Origin: Thiotrichaceae bacterium
GTDB lineage: Bacteria; Pseudomonadota; Gammaproteobacteria; SZUA-229
DNA length: 5,178 bases
NCBI GenBank assembly: GCA_002746365.1
Contig: NVWZ01000008.1
Span: 126,454-131,631, forward strand
Direction of reading: 5' to 3'
A program made the translations under genes and the position numbers. Under the pieces are notes generated by a model, which worked only from the letters and a program-made list of their open reading frames with translations, was not told the origin of the DNA and made no database searches. How positions within the stretch are numbered: the first letter of the stretch is position 1; the number at the start of each line of letters is the position of its first letter. Shown here one piece after another: positions 1 through 5,178 of this stretch.

Positions 1-738
1 GAACTGGTTACTATCGATCGAGGGCAGCGTGAGAAAAATATCTATCATAAAAATTTGCTGCCCGTGGTCTATGTCACAGCAGATATAGCGGGTGATGTTG
101 ATAGCCCGCTTTATGGCATGTTTGATATTGCCGGCACACTGGGCGAACAGAATGGTCTTGAACAATGGTATACAAAACAGCCGGAAAATCCTTATAAATA
201 CAGTTTGAAATGGGATGGTGAATGGCAGATAACCTATGAAACTTTTCGTGACATGGGAGCAGCGTATGCGGTAGGTTTGTTACTGATTTATCTACTTGTA
301 GTGGCACAATTTCATTCTTACAAAGTGCCGCTGGTCATCATGGCACCAATACCACTGACCATAATAGGCATCATGCCCGGACATGCCTTGCTTGGTGCGC
401 AGTTTACCGCCACCTCCATGATAGGCATGATCGCACTCGCCGGGATTATTGTACGTAATTCTATTTTGCTGGTAGATTTTATTAATCAGCAAGTGAGAGA
501 AGGCATGGAATTTCAGCAGGCGGTTATTAACTCGGCAGCAGTTCGTGCTAAACCCATCGTATTAACCGGCCTTGCTGCAATGATTGGTGGTTTCTTTATT
601 ATTGATGATCCGATATTTAATGGCCTGGCAATTTCCCTGATTTTTGGTTTGCTGGTTTCCACCATTTTAACGCTGTTGGTAATCCCGGTAGTTTATTATG
701 CAGTAATGCATAAAAAGTTGCATTTACTACAACGCTAA
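1..738 (+). CDS. RND-family efflux transporter permease, C-terminal part (5'-truncated by window edge)
   Basis: The reading frame is open from base 1 and ends in TAA at 736-738, leaving 245 residues of a protein that is normally about 1,000-1,070 residues long. The visible part starts in the periplasmic domain (residues about 1-85) and continues into five membrane helices at roughly 88-104, 109-131, 138-160, 184-202 and 207-235, matching TM8-TM12 of AcrB-type pumps. The fourth-from-last helix region has the family signature GIIVRNSILLVDF (148-160), and R182/T189 in RAKPIVLTG occupy the positions I assign to AcrB R971/T978. R152 stands where AcrB has K940, a conservative change in the proton-relay area. 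Family role: proton-driven export from inner membrane or periplasm through a tripartite pump. The substrate and adaptor cannot be judged because the upstream genes are out of view. The family call is firm; the subfamily is not. Confidence 0.93.
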   Translation, partial: ELVTIDRGQREKNIYHKNLLPVVYVTADIAGDVDSPLYGMFDIAGTLGEQNGLEQWYTKQPENPYKYSLKWDGEWQITYETFRDMGAAYAVGLLLIYLLVVAQFHSYKVPLVIMAPIPLTIIGIMPGHALLGAQFTATSMIGMIALAGIIVRNSILLVDFINQQVREGMEFQQAVINSAAVRAKPIVLTGLAAMIGGFFIIDDPIFNGLAISLIFGLLVSTILTLLVIPVVYYAVMHKKLHLLQR

Positions 739-772
739 CAGGTGTTTTGTATGCTTGTGAAACACCTGTTTT
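737..772 (+). terminator. Rho-independent terminator after the RND gene
   Basis: A perfect 11-bp stem (737-747 with 760-770) encloses a 12-base loop and runs into a short T tract (769-772, then CC). The left arm begins inside the TAA stop codon of the RND gene. The short T tract makes it a moderate rather than textbook terminator. It separates the RND gene from the DUF1223 gene downstream. Confidence 0.7.
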
Positions 773-854
773 CCTCGTAAAAAAATCTGTCATTTATCCC
801 CTAATGTTTTTGTCGGGGACCCTGTGTTATTGATTACTTCAAAGGCCTGGATTA

Positions 855-923
855 TAGCCCACATTCATGTGGGCTACCCTTCGGGCTATGCTGAGCATGT
901 TTAAATTCGTTCCAAACGAATTT
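855..923. repeat. Cluster of tandem hairpins, probable REP-like intergenic repeat
   Basis: Four hairpins lie almost end to end: a perfect 10-bp stem with a 2-base centre (855-864 with 867-876), a small CCC-TTC-GGG hairpin (877-885), a 4-bp stem with a 3-base loop (888-891 with 895-898), and a perfect 9-bp stem with a 3-base loop (903-911 with 915-923). The motif GGGCTA occurs twice (871-876 and 883-888), so TAGCCC at 855-860 could pair with either copy and the element could switch between two folds. Dense compact stems in a non-coding gap are typical of dispersed REP-type elements. That it is repeated elsewhere in the genome is inference, as only one copy is visible. Confidence 0.55.
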
Positions 924-997
924 ATCACGACAAAGTCATTTGGGAATGGAAAACACTTATTACCTGGCAGTACCGAGGCTCTGCGACTGAAGCAGAG

Positions 998-1026
998 TTG
1001 TGAGATATTATTTGAATTATTATTAG
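998..1026 (+). promoter_or_regulatory. Candidate sigma-70 promoter for the DUF1223 gene
   Basis: TTGTGA (998-1003) and TATTAG (1021-1026) are separated by exactly 17 bases, each matching four of six consensus positions. Transcription would begin near 1033, about 14 bases before the ATG. The -35 abuts the 6-bp hairpin at 979-997. In AT-rich DNA such matches occur by chance, so this is tentative. Confidence 0.3.
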
Positions 1027-1046
1027 TAAGATGAGTCACAGGGCGT

Positions 1047-1820
1047 ATGAGAAAACTATTAACTATCATTTTATTCACTTTATCCGTCATGACATCATTT
1101 CAGATGCTGGCAGAGGAAGTCACAAAAACAGTCGTTAGTCCCGTTAATCGCGTTGCATTGTTAGAACTTTACACATCAGAAGGCTGCAGTAGTTGTCCTC
1201 CCGCGGATCGTTTTTTGAGTAATTTAAAGGAATCGGAGATTAGTGATAAACGCTTGATTGCAATGGCTTTCCACGTAACTTATTGGGATTATATTGGCTG
1301 GAAAGATCGCTTTGCTAAAAAACAGTATGACCAGCGCCAACGTCAGCTTGCCCATAAAAAGAGAAAAAATACTGTTTATACGCCGCAGTTTGTTTTGGCT
1401 GGCGATGACTATCGTCGACATTCGACCTTCAATAAAGATATAAACAAATTGGTTGCTGAAAAAGCGCGGGTTAATCTTGAGTTATCCATGAAACCGAATG
1501 GTGATTTATTGAACCTGAAATTAAAATCCGATATTACTGAGAGTACTGTAAAAGAGGTGGGTTTTTATTTTGCTGTTGTTGAAAACAATTTATCCAGCAA
1601 TGTGGATGATGGCGAAAATGAAGGTGAAAAATTACACCATGATTATGTCGTTAGATTATTAGCTGGGCCCTATTTTCAGAGTAAACCAGAAAACCAGTTA
1701 GTCACTGAATATACTGTTTCATTAGGTAGTGACTGGAAAAAACAGGATTTAAGTATCATTGCTTTTGCGGAAAACCCTCATACCGGGGATGTGTTACAGG
1801 CAGTGCGGATTAAGTATTAA
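1047..1820 (+). CDS. Secreted DUF1223 family protein with thioredoxin-like CxxC motif
   Basis: A 257-residue protein starting with a signal peptide (basic MRK, hydrophobic core about 4-21, probable cleavage after MLA at about residue 22), so it should act in the periplasm or beyond. Family landmarks appear in order: LELYTSEGCSSCPPAD (39-54) with Cys47 and Cys50 as a CxxC pair, FHVTYWDYIGWKDRFA (75-90), the cis-proline-like YTPQFVLAG (111-119), and the C-terminal GEN (189-191), HHD (197-199) and VVR (201-203) block. DUF1223 is a thioredoxin-fold family whose substrate and reaction are not established, so a thiol-disulfide role is inference from the CxxC. The start is secure: an in-frame TGA lies just upstream (1032-1034), and AGGG (1040-1043) precedes the ATG at a rather short 3-base spacing. 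Length is normal for the family. It is flanked by structured repeats and appears monocistronic, with no Dsb-type partner nearby. Confidence 0.92.
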   Translation: MRKLLTIILFTLSVMTSFQMLAEEVTKTVVSPVNRVALLELYTSEGCSSCPPADRFLSNLKESEISDKRLIAMAFHVTYWDYIGWKDRFAKKQYDQRQRQLAHKKRKNTVYTPQFVLAGDDYRRHSTFNKDINKLVAEKARVNLELSMKPNGDLLNLKLKSDITESTVKEVGFYFAVVENNLSSNVDDGENEGEKLHHDYVVRLLAGPYFQSKPENQLVTEYTVSLGSDWKKQDLSIIAFAENPHTGDVLQAVRIKY

Positions 1821-1858
1821 TCAGCGTTGCCATAAGTTGTCGCAATCTAAATAGCACT

Positions 1859-1936
1859 ACATTGTCATCTCGACCAACGGGAGAGATCTTAAACTCCGCT
1901 GTATAAGATCTCTCCCGTTGATCGAGATGACAATGT
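1859..1936. repeat. Long palindromic repeat, 33-bp arms with one mismatch
   Basis: Arms at 1859-1891 and 1904-1936 are reverse complements except for one C:A mismatch (1874 opposite 1921), around a 12-base loop (1892-1903). The core, GTCATCTCGACC running into GAGAGATCT, resembles palindromic intergenic repeats that I recall from many environmental bacterial genomes; that resemblance is from memory. The element lies between the stop codons of the convergent genes at 1047-1820 and 2016-2237, where a stable hairpin could stop or stabilise transcripts from both sides. It lacks a clear T tract on either side, so it is not a classical intrinsic terminator. Confidence 0.85.
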
Positions 1937-1953
1937 TGTTGTTAAAAATATAT

Positions 1954-1973
1954 CCCACTGGTCGAGACGACAT
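1954..1973. repeat. Partial third copy of the palindrome arm
   Basis: This stretch reads CCCACTGGTCGAGACGACAT and matches most positions of the right arm of the palindrome 18 bases to its left. It carries GGTCG, the exact complement of the left arm, where the right arm itself has GATCG. It looks like a degraded extra half-repeat, suggesting that the locus once held more than one unit. Confidence 0.6.
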
Positions 1974-2015
1974 CAGTAGAGACCTATTGCATTAATAAGT
2001 GTTGGAAGTGCTTTA

Positions 2016-2237
2016 TTATTCGTTATTGTTGTTATGGTTAAAACCTAGTACTGCATAGATTGGGCAGAACGCAGCAATGCCCGAAAGCAGAGGGAAAATG
2101 CCTAACCAGCCTAAGCTCCAAAGATTAATCCACTCGAAACTCAGTATCGAAGTCTGTGGGCCAAACCAGGCGAGGGTGATAAGACCGGCGCCAATAAGCG
2201 TCCTTAATAATTGCCCCAATCCGTTAACGTTACACAT
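2016..2237 (-). CDS. Small DUF2892 (YgaP-type) membrane protein, diverged paralog
   Basis: A 73-residue protein with two predicted membrane segments (about 10-26 and 39-58) and the DUF2892 ending FCPIYAVLGF (57-66), as in the transmembrane domain of YgaP. It is clearly homologous to the neighbouring gene at 2321-2521: both begin MCNV, have G at 6 and R at 12, and share GW, GI, PL and FCPxY in the second helix. I place the start at ATG 2235-2237 because it gives MCNV exactly as in the neighbour; a GTG one codon upstream (2238-2240) would add one residue. No good ribosome binding site precedes either. The family's GGIDR motif reads NGLGQ here, and an insertion of about eight residues lengthens the loop between helices. 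The tail is a run of asparagines (NHNNNNE). The function of stand-alone DUF2892 proteins is unknown. It lies 83 bases downstream of its paralog and is probably co-transcribed. Confidence 0.8.
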   Translation of the reverse strand: MCNVNGLGQLLRTLIGAGLITLAWFGPQTSILSFEWINLWSLGWLGIFPLLSGIAAFCPIYAVLGFNHNNNNE

Positions 2238-2320
2238 CACTATCTATACAATAAACTAGTCAAAAAGAGTGACTATGTTAATGCATTTAGGTGCTGTCGT
2301 CCCTGACAATGATAAAAAAG

Positions 2321-2521
2321 TTATTTATCTGAACAACTTTTAAAACCAAACAGTGAGTAAGCGGGACAAAACTTAAAGATGCCTGTTGCAAGAGGGATGA
2401 TACCTATCCAGCCCCACACAATATTTTGACCGATAATTTGATCACCAACAAAAACCAGACTCAATAAAGACACACCTGCAATAATACGAACAATACGATC
2501 AATTCCGCCTACGTTACACAT
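2321..2521 (-). CDS. Small DUF2892 (YgaP-type) membrane protein
   Basis: A 66-residue protein with the standard DUF2892 plan: N-terminal MCNVGGIDRIVR (1-12), a first membrane segment at about 10-26, and a second at about 34-52 ending in FCPAYSLFGF (51-60). Cysteines stand at 2, 52 and 63; the first two are shared with the paralog downstream. In YgaP this two-helix unit follows a rhodanese domain; here it stands alone and no rhodanese gene is visible, so a link to sulfur handling would be speculation. AAGAGA (2529-2534 on the minus strand) lies 7 bases before the ATG and supports this start. A good candidate promoter sits just upstream, so this is probably the first gene of a two-gene unit with 2016-2237. 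Confidence 0.87.
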   Translation of the reverse strand: MCNVGGIDRIVRIIAGVSLLSLVFVGDQIIGQNIVWGWIGIIPLATGIFKFCPAYSLFGFKSCSDK

Positions 2522-2552
2522 AATAATATCTCTTGTTTGATTGAAAAACAGT

Positions 2553-2581
2553 ATATTAGCAAACTCTTATATTTAAGTCTA
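2553..2581 (-). promoter_or_regulatory. Candidate sigma-70 promoter for the DUF2892 pair
   Basis: Read on the minus strand, TAGACT (2576-2581) and TAATAT (2553-2558) are separated by exactly 17 bases. Transcription would start near 2546, giving a leader of about 25 bases that includes the ribosome binding site at 2529-2534. Position and spacing are right, but the region is AT-rich and chance matches are possible. Confidence 0.45.
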
Positions 2582-2622
2582 TAACCCAATCACATAACAA
2601 TATGACGTGTTCTCAGAAGGGT

Positions 2623-3201
2623 TTAAGATTGGTACCAGTGATTGCGTAACGCGAGAAGGACTTTGTTGCTGTAGACTTTAGAACCACGACTGCCATTGTA
2701 ACGAGCGAGTGCTTTATGCAGGTCATTTTTTTCCATATCCATATAATATTTTAAAATAGTGCAGCCCATTCGTAAGTTGGTTTTTAGTTTTATCAGATTA
2801 TCGTCTGGATGACCGATTTCGTTTAACCAGAAGGGCATAACTTGCATTATACCTTGTGCGCCTGACTTCGAAATTGCGTAGCTGTCAAAATGGCTTTCCA
2901 CTTCAATTAATGCAAGCACAAGTTCAGGTTGCAGTTTTGCCCGTGTCGCTTCGAGATGGATTTGTTTTAACATAAATAACCGCGTTTTTTCATCTTTAAC
3001 AAAACGTTGCAGTCGATTAGACATATCCAGCAACCAGACTTCCGCATGAAAGCGATCATCAAAACTATCGGATGAATTGATTGCTTCGGTGAGCAACTGA
3101 CGCAGTTTTGGGTCAACCGCCTGGTTTTCAGCAAAAACCAGCGAGCAGGTTAATGTGTTGAAAATTAACAGTATGACTAAAATTTTTAAATGTGTGAGCA
3201 T
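2623..3201 (-). CDS. Periplasmic lytic transglycosylase, SLT domain
   Basis: A 192-residue protein with an N-terminal signal peptide (hydrophobic core about 5-22, likely cleavage VFA|EN after residue 24). Cys19 is not in a convincing lipobox, so a soluble periplasmic form is more likely than a lipoprotein. The C-terminal half is a Slt70-type catalytic domain: ALIEVESHFDSYAISKSGAQ (97-116) supplies the predicted catalytic Glu102, followed by GIMQVMP (117-123) and ALARYNGS (164-171). Members cleave the MurNAc-GlcNAc bond of peptidoglycan with formation of a 1,6-anhydro end. Residues 25-85 form a short helical lead with no recognised domain. Its size fits small single-domain SLT proteins rather than Slt70 or MltC. 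No strong ribosome binding site precedes the ATG, but the signal peptide supports this start. It follows proS on the same strand after 234 bases holding a large palindrome, so read-through from proS is uncertain. Confidence 0.92.
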   Translation of the reverse strand: MLTHLKILVILLIFNTLTCSLVFAENQAVDPKLRQLLTEAINSSDSFDDRFHAEVWLLDMSNRLQRFVKDEKTRLFMLKQIHLEATRAKLQPELVLALIEVESHFDSYAISKSGAQGIMQVMPFWLNEIGHPDDNLIKLKTNLRMGCTILKYYMDMEKNDLHKALARYNGSRGSKVYSNKVLLALRNHWYQS

Positions 3202-3238
3202 GCTTAAATGTATTGCGCAGGTGAGTGCATAAATTGTA

Positions 3239-3423
3239 TTTTAACCACAGAGAGCACGGAAAAAACAATTAGTGGCGTTGGTTTTTCCAATGTAGGTGTG
3301 AATTTATTCGCACGATAAACGCTAACTTAGGCACCAGCGTGCGAATAAATTCACACCTACATTGTTCGTACGCACCCACTACATCATCCTGTCTTTGAGT
3401 TTTCTGTGTTTCTGAGGTGAAAT
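3239..3423. repeat. Diverged outer inverted repeat around the inner palindrome
   Basis: The left flank (3239-3260, containing AACCACAGAGAGCACGGA) and the right flank (3402-3423, containing TCTGTGTTTCTGAGGTGAAA) are imperfect reverse complements with several mismatches and a one-base gap. They surround the perfect palindrome at 3288-3364 and look like an older element of the CCACAGAG type into which, or beside which, the younger palindrome was placed. The pairing is by eye, so the limits are approximate. Confidence 0.4.
3288..3364. repeat. Perfect 27-bp inverted repeat with hairpin-forming arms (BIME/REP-like)
   Basis: Arms at 3288-3314 and 3338-3364 are exact reverse complements around a 23-base loop. 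Each arm is itself nearly palindromic: GTGTGAAT / ATTCGCAC forms an 8-bp stem with one wobble pair and a 2-base centre. It can therefore fold as one long cruciform or two short hairpins, the layout of paired REP units. The sequence style (TAGGTGTGAATTTATTCGCA) resembles REP-type repeats I recall from gammaproteobacteria. It lies between the end of proS and the start of the transglycosylase gene, where it may protect proS mRNA 3' ends or limit read-through; no T tract follows on the minus strand. Confidence 0.85.
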
Positions 3424-3435
3424 ATTTTTTAGTTT

Positions 3436-5136
3436 TTAGTGTGTTAAAAATTTAACAATATCATTTATCGCAATATCCTGACTTTCTTCAGCATCTCGTT
3501 TTTTATATTCCACTTTATTTTCTTTTAAACCACGATCACCAATAACCACACGATGCGGTATACCAATTAGGTCAAGATCAGCTAGCATGCCACCGAGCCG
3601 TGCTTTTTCATCATAAAGCAAAACGTCGAGTCCAGCTGCAGTTAGTTCATCATGTAATTTAATAGCCGCATGACGCACGTCTTCAGATTTTTGCATATTA
3701 ATCGGTGCGATTGCGACATCAAAAGGTGCCAGACTTTCTGACCAGATGATGCCGTTGTCATCATGGCTCTGTTCGATGGCAGCGGCGACAATACGTGTTA
3801 TACCAATGCCATAACAGCCCATAGTCATAATGGTTGCTTTGCCGTTTTCATCTAATACTGTCGCTTTCATGGCTTCAGAATATTTTGTACCAAGCTGGAA
3901 TATATGACCTACTTCAATGCCGCGCACGATGGAAAGCGTGCCTTTACCATCGGGACTGGCATCGCCTTCGACGATGTTGCGTAAATCGGCTGAGTCAGGT
4001 ACTGCACAATCACGCTGCCAGTTAACACCGGTTAGATGTTTGCCATCCTGGTTCGCACCACAGACAAAATCGGCAAGTTGTAGAGCCGCGTAGTCAGCGA
4101 TAACTTTAATCGACAAACCAATGGGGCCTAATGAACCGGCTGAACAGTTAGCGACTTGTTTGATTTGTTCGTCATTAGCAAAACACAGCGGTTCAGCGAC
4201 AGCATCTAAGTGTGAGGCTTTAACTTCATTGAGTTCATGATCACCACGTAAGACTAATGCGACAACGCTATTTTCTTCACTGCCTTCTACGAACAAAGTT
4301 TTAATACATTGTGATGGCGATACTTGAAGAAATTGACTGACTTCTTCAATGCTGTGTTGATTAGGTGTATCCACTGTTTCAAGATCAGCTGTTGCAGCAG
4401 GGCGAGGTTCTGTCGGTGTCAGCGTTTCTGCTTTTTCGACGTTAGCGGCGTAATTACTTTCATTGGAAAAGGCGATAGCGTCTTCTCCAGAATCGGCAAG
4501 GACATGAAATTCATGTGAGCTGTTACCGCCAATCGAACCGCTGTCAGCCATTACCGCACGAAACTCCAGGCCAAGGCGGGTAAAAATATTACTGTATGCC
4601 TGGTACATTACATCGTAGGTTTCTTGCAAACTTTGCTGCGTGGTGTGAAATGAATAAGCATCTTTCATGATGAATTCGCGTGAACGCATGACGCCAAAAC
4701 GAGGGCGAACTTCATCCCGGAATTTTGTCTGAATCTGATAATAGGTAACCGGTAATTGTTTATAGCTGGACAACGTGGTACGTGCAAGATCGGTAATAAT
4801 TTCTTCATGTGTCGGGCCAAAGCAGAACTCACGGTTATGGCGGTCTGTCATGCGTAACAATTCTGGACCGTATTGATCCCAGCGACCGGATTCCTGCCAA
4901 AGCTCACCGGGTTGTATTGCGGGCATAAGGACTTCTAGCGCACCACTCTTATTCATTTCTTCACGCACAATATTTTCGACTTTACGCATGACACGTAGGC
5001 CTAATGGCAACCAGGAATACAGCCCCGAAGCAAGTTTTTTGATTAGGCCGGCACGTAACATCAGCTGATGGCTGGTAATCTCCGCATCAGAAGGTGTTTC
5101 TTTGAGGGTGGTTAATTGAAATTTAGATAAATACAT
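3436..5136 (-). CDS. proS: Prolyl-tRNA synthetase, bacterial type with editing insertion domain
   Basis: A 566-residue class II aminoacyl-tRNA synthetase that charges tRNA-Pro in the cytoplasm, close to the 572 residues I recall for the E. coli enzyme. The catalytic core shows GPTHEE (107-112), motif 2 [10 protein letters not shown] running to [11 protein letters not shown] (139-163), [13 protein letters not shown] (411-423) and motif 3 [11 protein letters not shown] (440-450). Between motifs 2 and 3 lies the YbaK-like insertion domain (about 225-395) that hydrolyses Ala-tRNA-Pro: it has Lys279 in IKTL, a GxxxP element (334-338) and His367, matching the positions of known E. coli editing residues, so editing should be intact. 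The anticodon-binding domain follows from about 471 (PFDVAIAP) to the end. The start fits family N-termini (MYLSKFQL). CGAG, 10 bases upstream, is a weak ribosome binding site. A candidate -10 element lies 27 bases before the start. No defect is visible. Confidence 0.99.
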   Translation of the reverse strand: MYLSKFQLTTLKETPSDAEITSHQLMLRAGLIKKLASGLYSWLPLGLRVMRKVENIVREEMNKSGALEVLMPAIQPGELWQESGRWDQYGPELLRMTDRHNREFCFGPTHEEIITDLARTTLSSYKQLPVTYYQIQTKFRDEVRPRFGVMRSREFIMKDAYSFHTTQQSLQETYDVMYQAYSNIFTRLGLEFRAVMADSGSIGGNSSHEFHVLADSGEDAIAFSNESNYAANVEKAETLTPTEPRPAATADLETVDTPNQHSIEEVSQFLQVSPSQCIKTLFVEGSEENSVVALVLRGDHELNEVKASHLDAVAEPLCFANDEQIKQVANCSAGSLGPIGLSIKVIADYAALQLADFVCGANQDGKHLTGVNWQRDCAVPDSADLRNIVEGDASPDGKGTLSIVRGIEVGHIFQLGTKYSEAMKATVLDENGKATIMTMGCYGIGITRIVAAAIEQSHDDNGIIWSESLAPFDVAIAPINMQKSEDVRHAAIKLHDELTAAGLDVLLYDEKARLGGMLADLDLIGIPHRVVIGDRGLKENKVEYKKRDAEESQDIAINDIVKFLTH

Positions 5137-5163
5137 ATTAGTGATACTCGGTAGAATAGGCGC

Positions 5164-5172
5164 ATTCTATCA
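5164..5172 (-). promoter_or_regulatory. Candidate extended -10 promoter element for proS with GC-rich discriminator
   Basis: On the minus strand TGATAGAAT reads as an extended -10 (TGn plus TAGAAT), followed by the discriminator GCGCCT (5158-5163). Transcription would start near 5156, giving a leader of about 20 bases. A GC-rich discriminator is typical of stringently controlled translation genes, so growth-rate or ppGpp control is a reasonable inference. The -35 would fall beyond the window. The -10 is also half of a dyad (TAGAAT 5152-5157 with ATTCTA 5164-5169). Confidence 0.5.
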
Positions 5173-5178
5173 ACATTT

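Larger units (their letters stand above)
739..1046. other. 308-base intergenic region with terminator and hairpin cluster, no gene
   Basis: No credible protein is encoded here on either strand. The region holds the RND terminator at its left end, a weak 5-bp hairpin (797-801 with 815-819, loop 13), the hairpin cluster at 855-923, a further 6-bp hairpin (979-984 with 992-997, loop 7) and a candidate promoter for the DUF1223 gene at its right end. The stretch 924-978 shows nothing I can interpret. Confidence 0.6.

Noticed and set aside
839..1090. Minus-strand open frame of 83 codons over the intergenic hairpins
   Set aside because: It overlaps the start of the DUF1223 gene, is made of inverted-repeat sequence and has no recognisable domain. 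Such frames commonly arise from translating structured repeats.
1859..1936. Palindrome as a CRISPR unit or insertion-sequence end
   Set aside because: There is no regular repeat-spacer pattern and no transposase. The arms face each other across only 12 bases.
2077..2259. Plus-strand open frame opposite the downstream DUF2892 gene
   Set aside because: It is the antisense shadow of a well-supported DUF2892 gene and shows no family features.
2316..2341. AAAAGTT/AACTTTT hairpin at the end of the first DUF2892 gene as a minus-strand terminator
   Set aside because: The stem has a single G:C pair and starts inside the coding region. It is too weak to call, and termination here would contradict the likely two-gene operon.
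2623..3201. Transglycosylase as a lipoprotein via Cys19
   Set aside because: The residues before the cysteine (T-L-T) do not fit a lipobox, while VFA|EN gives a good ordinary signal-peptidase site.
3233..3238. TACAAT on the minus strand as a -10 box for the transglycosylase gene
   Set aside because: It is well placed (about 32 bases before the ATG) and close to consensus, but no acceptable -35 is found at 16-18 bases, so I do not call a promoter.
3258..3288. GGAAAAA/TTTTTCC inverted repeat beside the large palindrome
   Set aside because: A 7-bp stem made mostly of an A/T run with a 17-base loop is weak and likely to be a chance pairing.
3834..4025. Plus-strand open frames inside proS (also at 4324-4518)
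   Set aside because: They are antisense to a complete, conserved synthetase and encode no plausible protein.

Overview
The window looks like an ordinary chromosomal stretch of a gammaproteobacterium. The DNA is moderately AT-rich (about 40-45% G+C by eye). The lineage is inferred from the bacterial-type prolyl-tRNA synthetase with an inserted editing domain and from REP-like palindromes of a style common in gammaproteobacterial intergenic DNA. I cannot name a genus from sequence alone. No phage, insertion sequence, CRISPR, tRNA or rRNA gene is visible.

Layout. Positions 1-738 (+) hold the C-terminal end of an RND efflux pump inner-membrane subunit whose start lies outside the window; a hairpin terminator follows at 737-772. 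A 308-base gap carries a cluster of hairpins (855-923) that looks like a dispersed structured repeat. Next is a secreted DUF1223 protein with a thioredoxin-like CxxC motif (1047-1820, +). Between it and the convergent genes beyond lies a 33-bp-arm palindrome (1859-1936) with a third half-copy at 1954-1973. On the minus strand come two tandem, homologous DUF2892 small membrane proteins (2016-2237 and 2321-2521), a periplasmic lytic transglycosylase (2623-3201), a second long palindrome with perfect 27-bp arms (3288-3364), and proS (3436-5136), whose likely promoter -10 element lies at the right edge of the window.

The genes do not form one pathway. They share envelope and housekeeping themes: drug or solute efflux, a secreted thiol-type protein, two small membrane proteins, peptidoglycan cleavage and tRNA-Pro charging. 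Spacing, a candidate promoter before the DUF2892 pair and intervening palindromes suggest mostly independent transcription units, with the DUF2892 pair as the best operon candidate.

The most notable signal is non-coding: three structurally different palindromic repeat elements occupy three of the intergenic gaps. I found no evidence of an undescribed multi-gene system and rate the findings accordingly.
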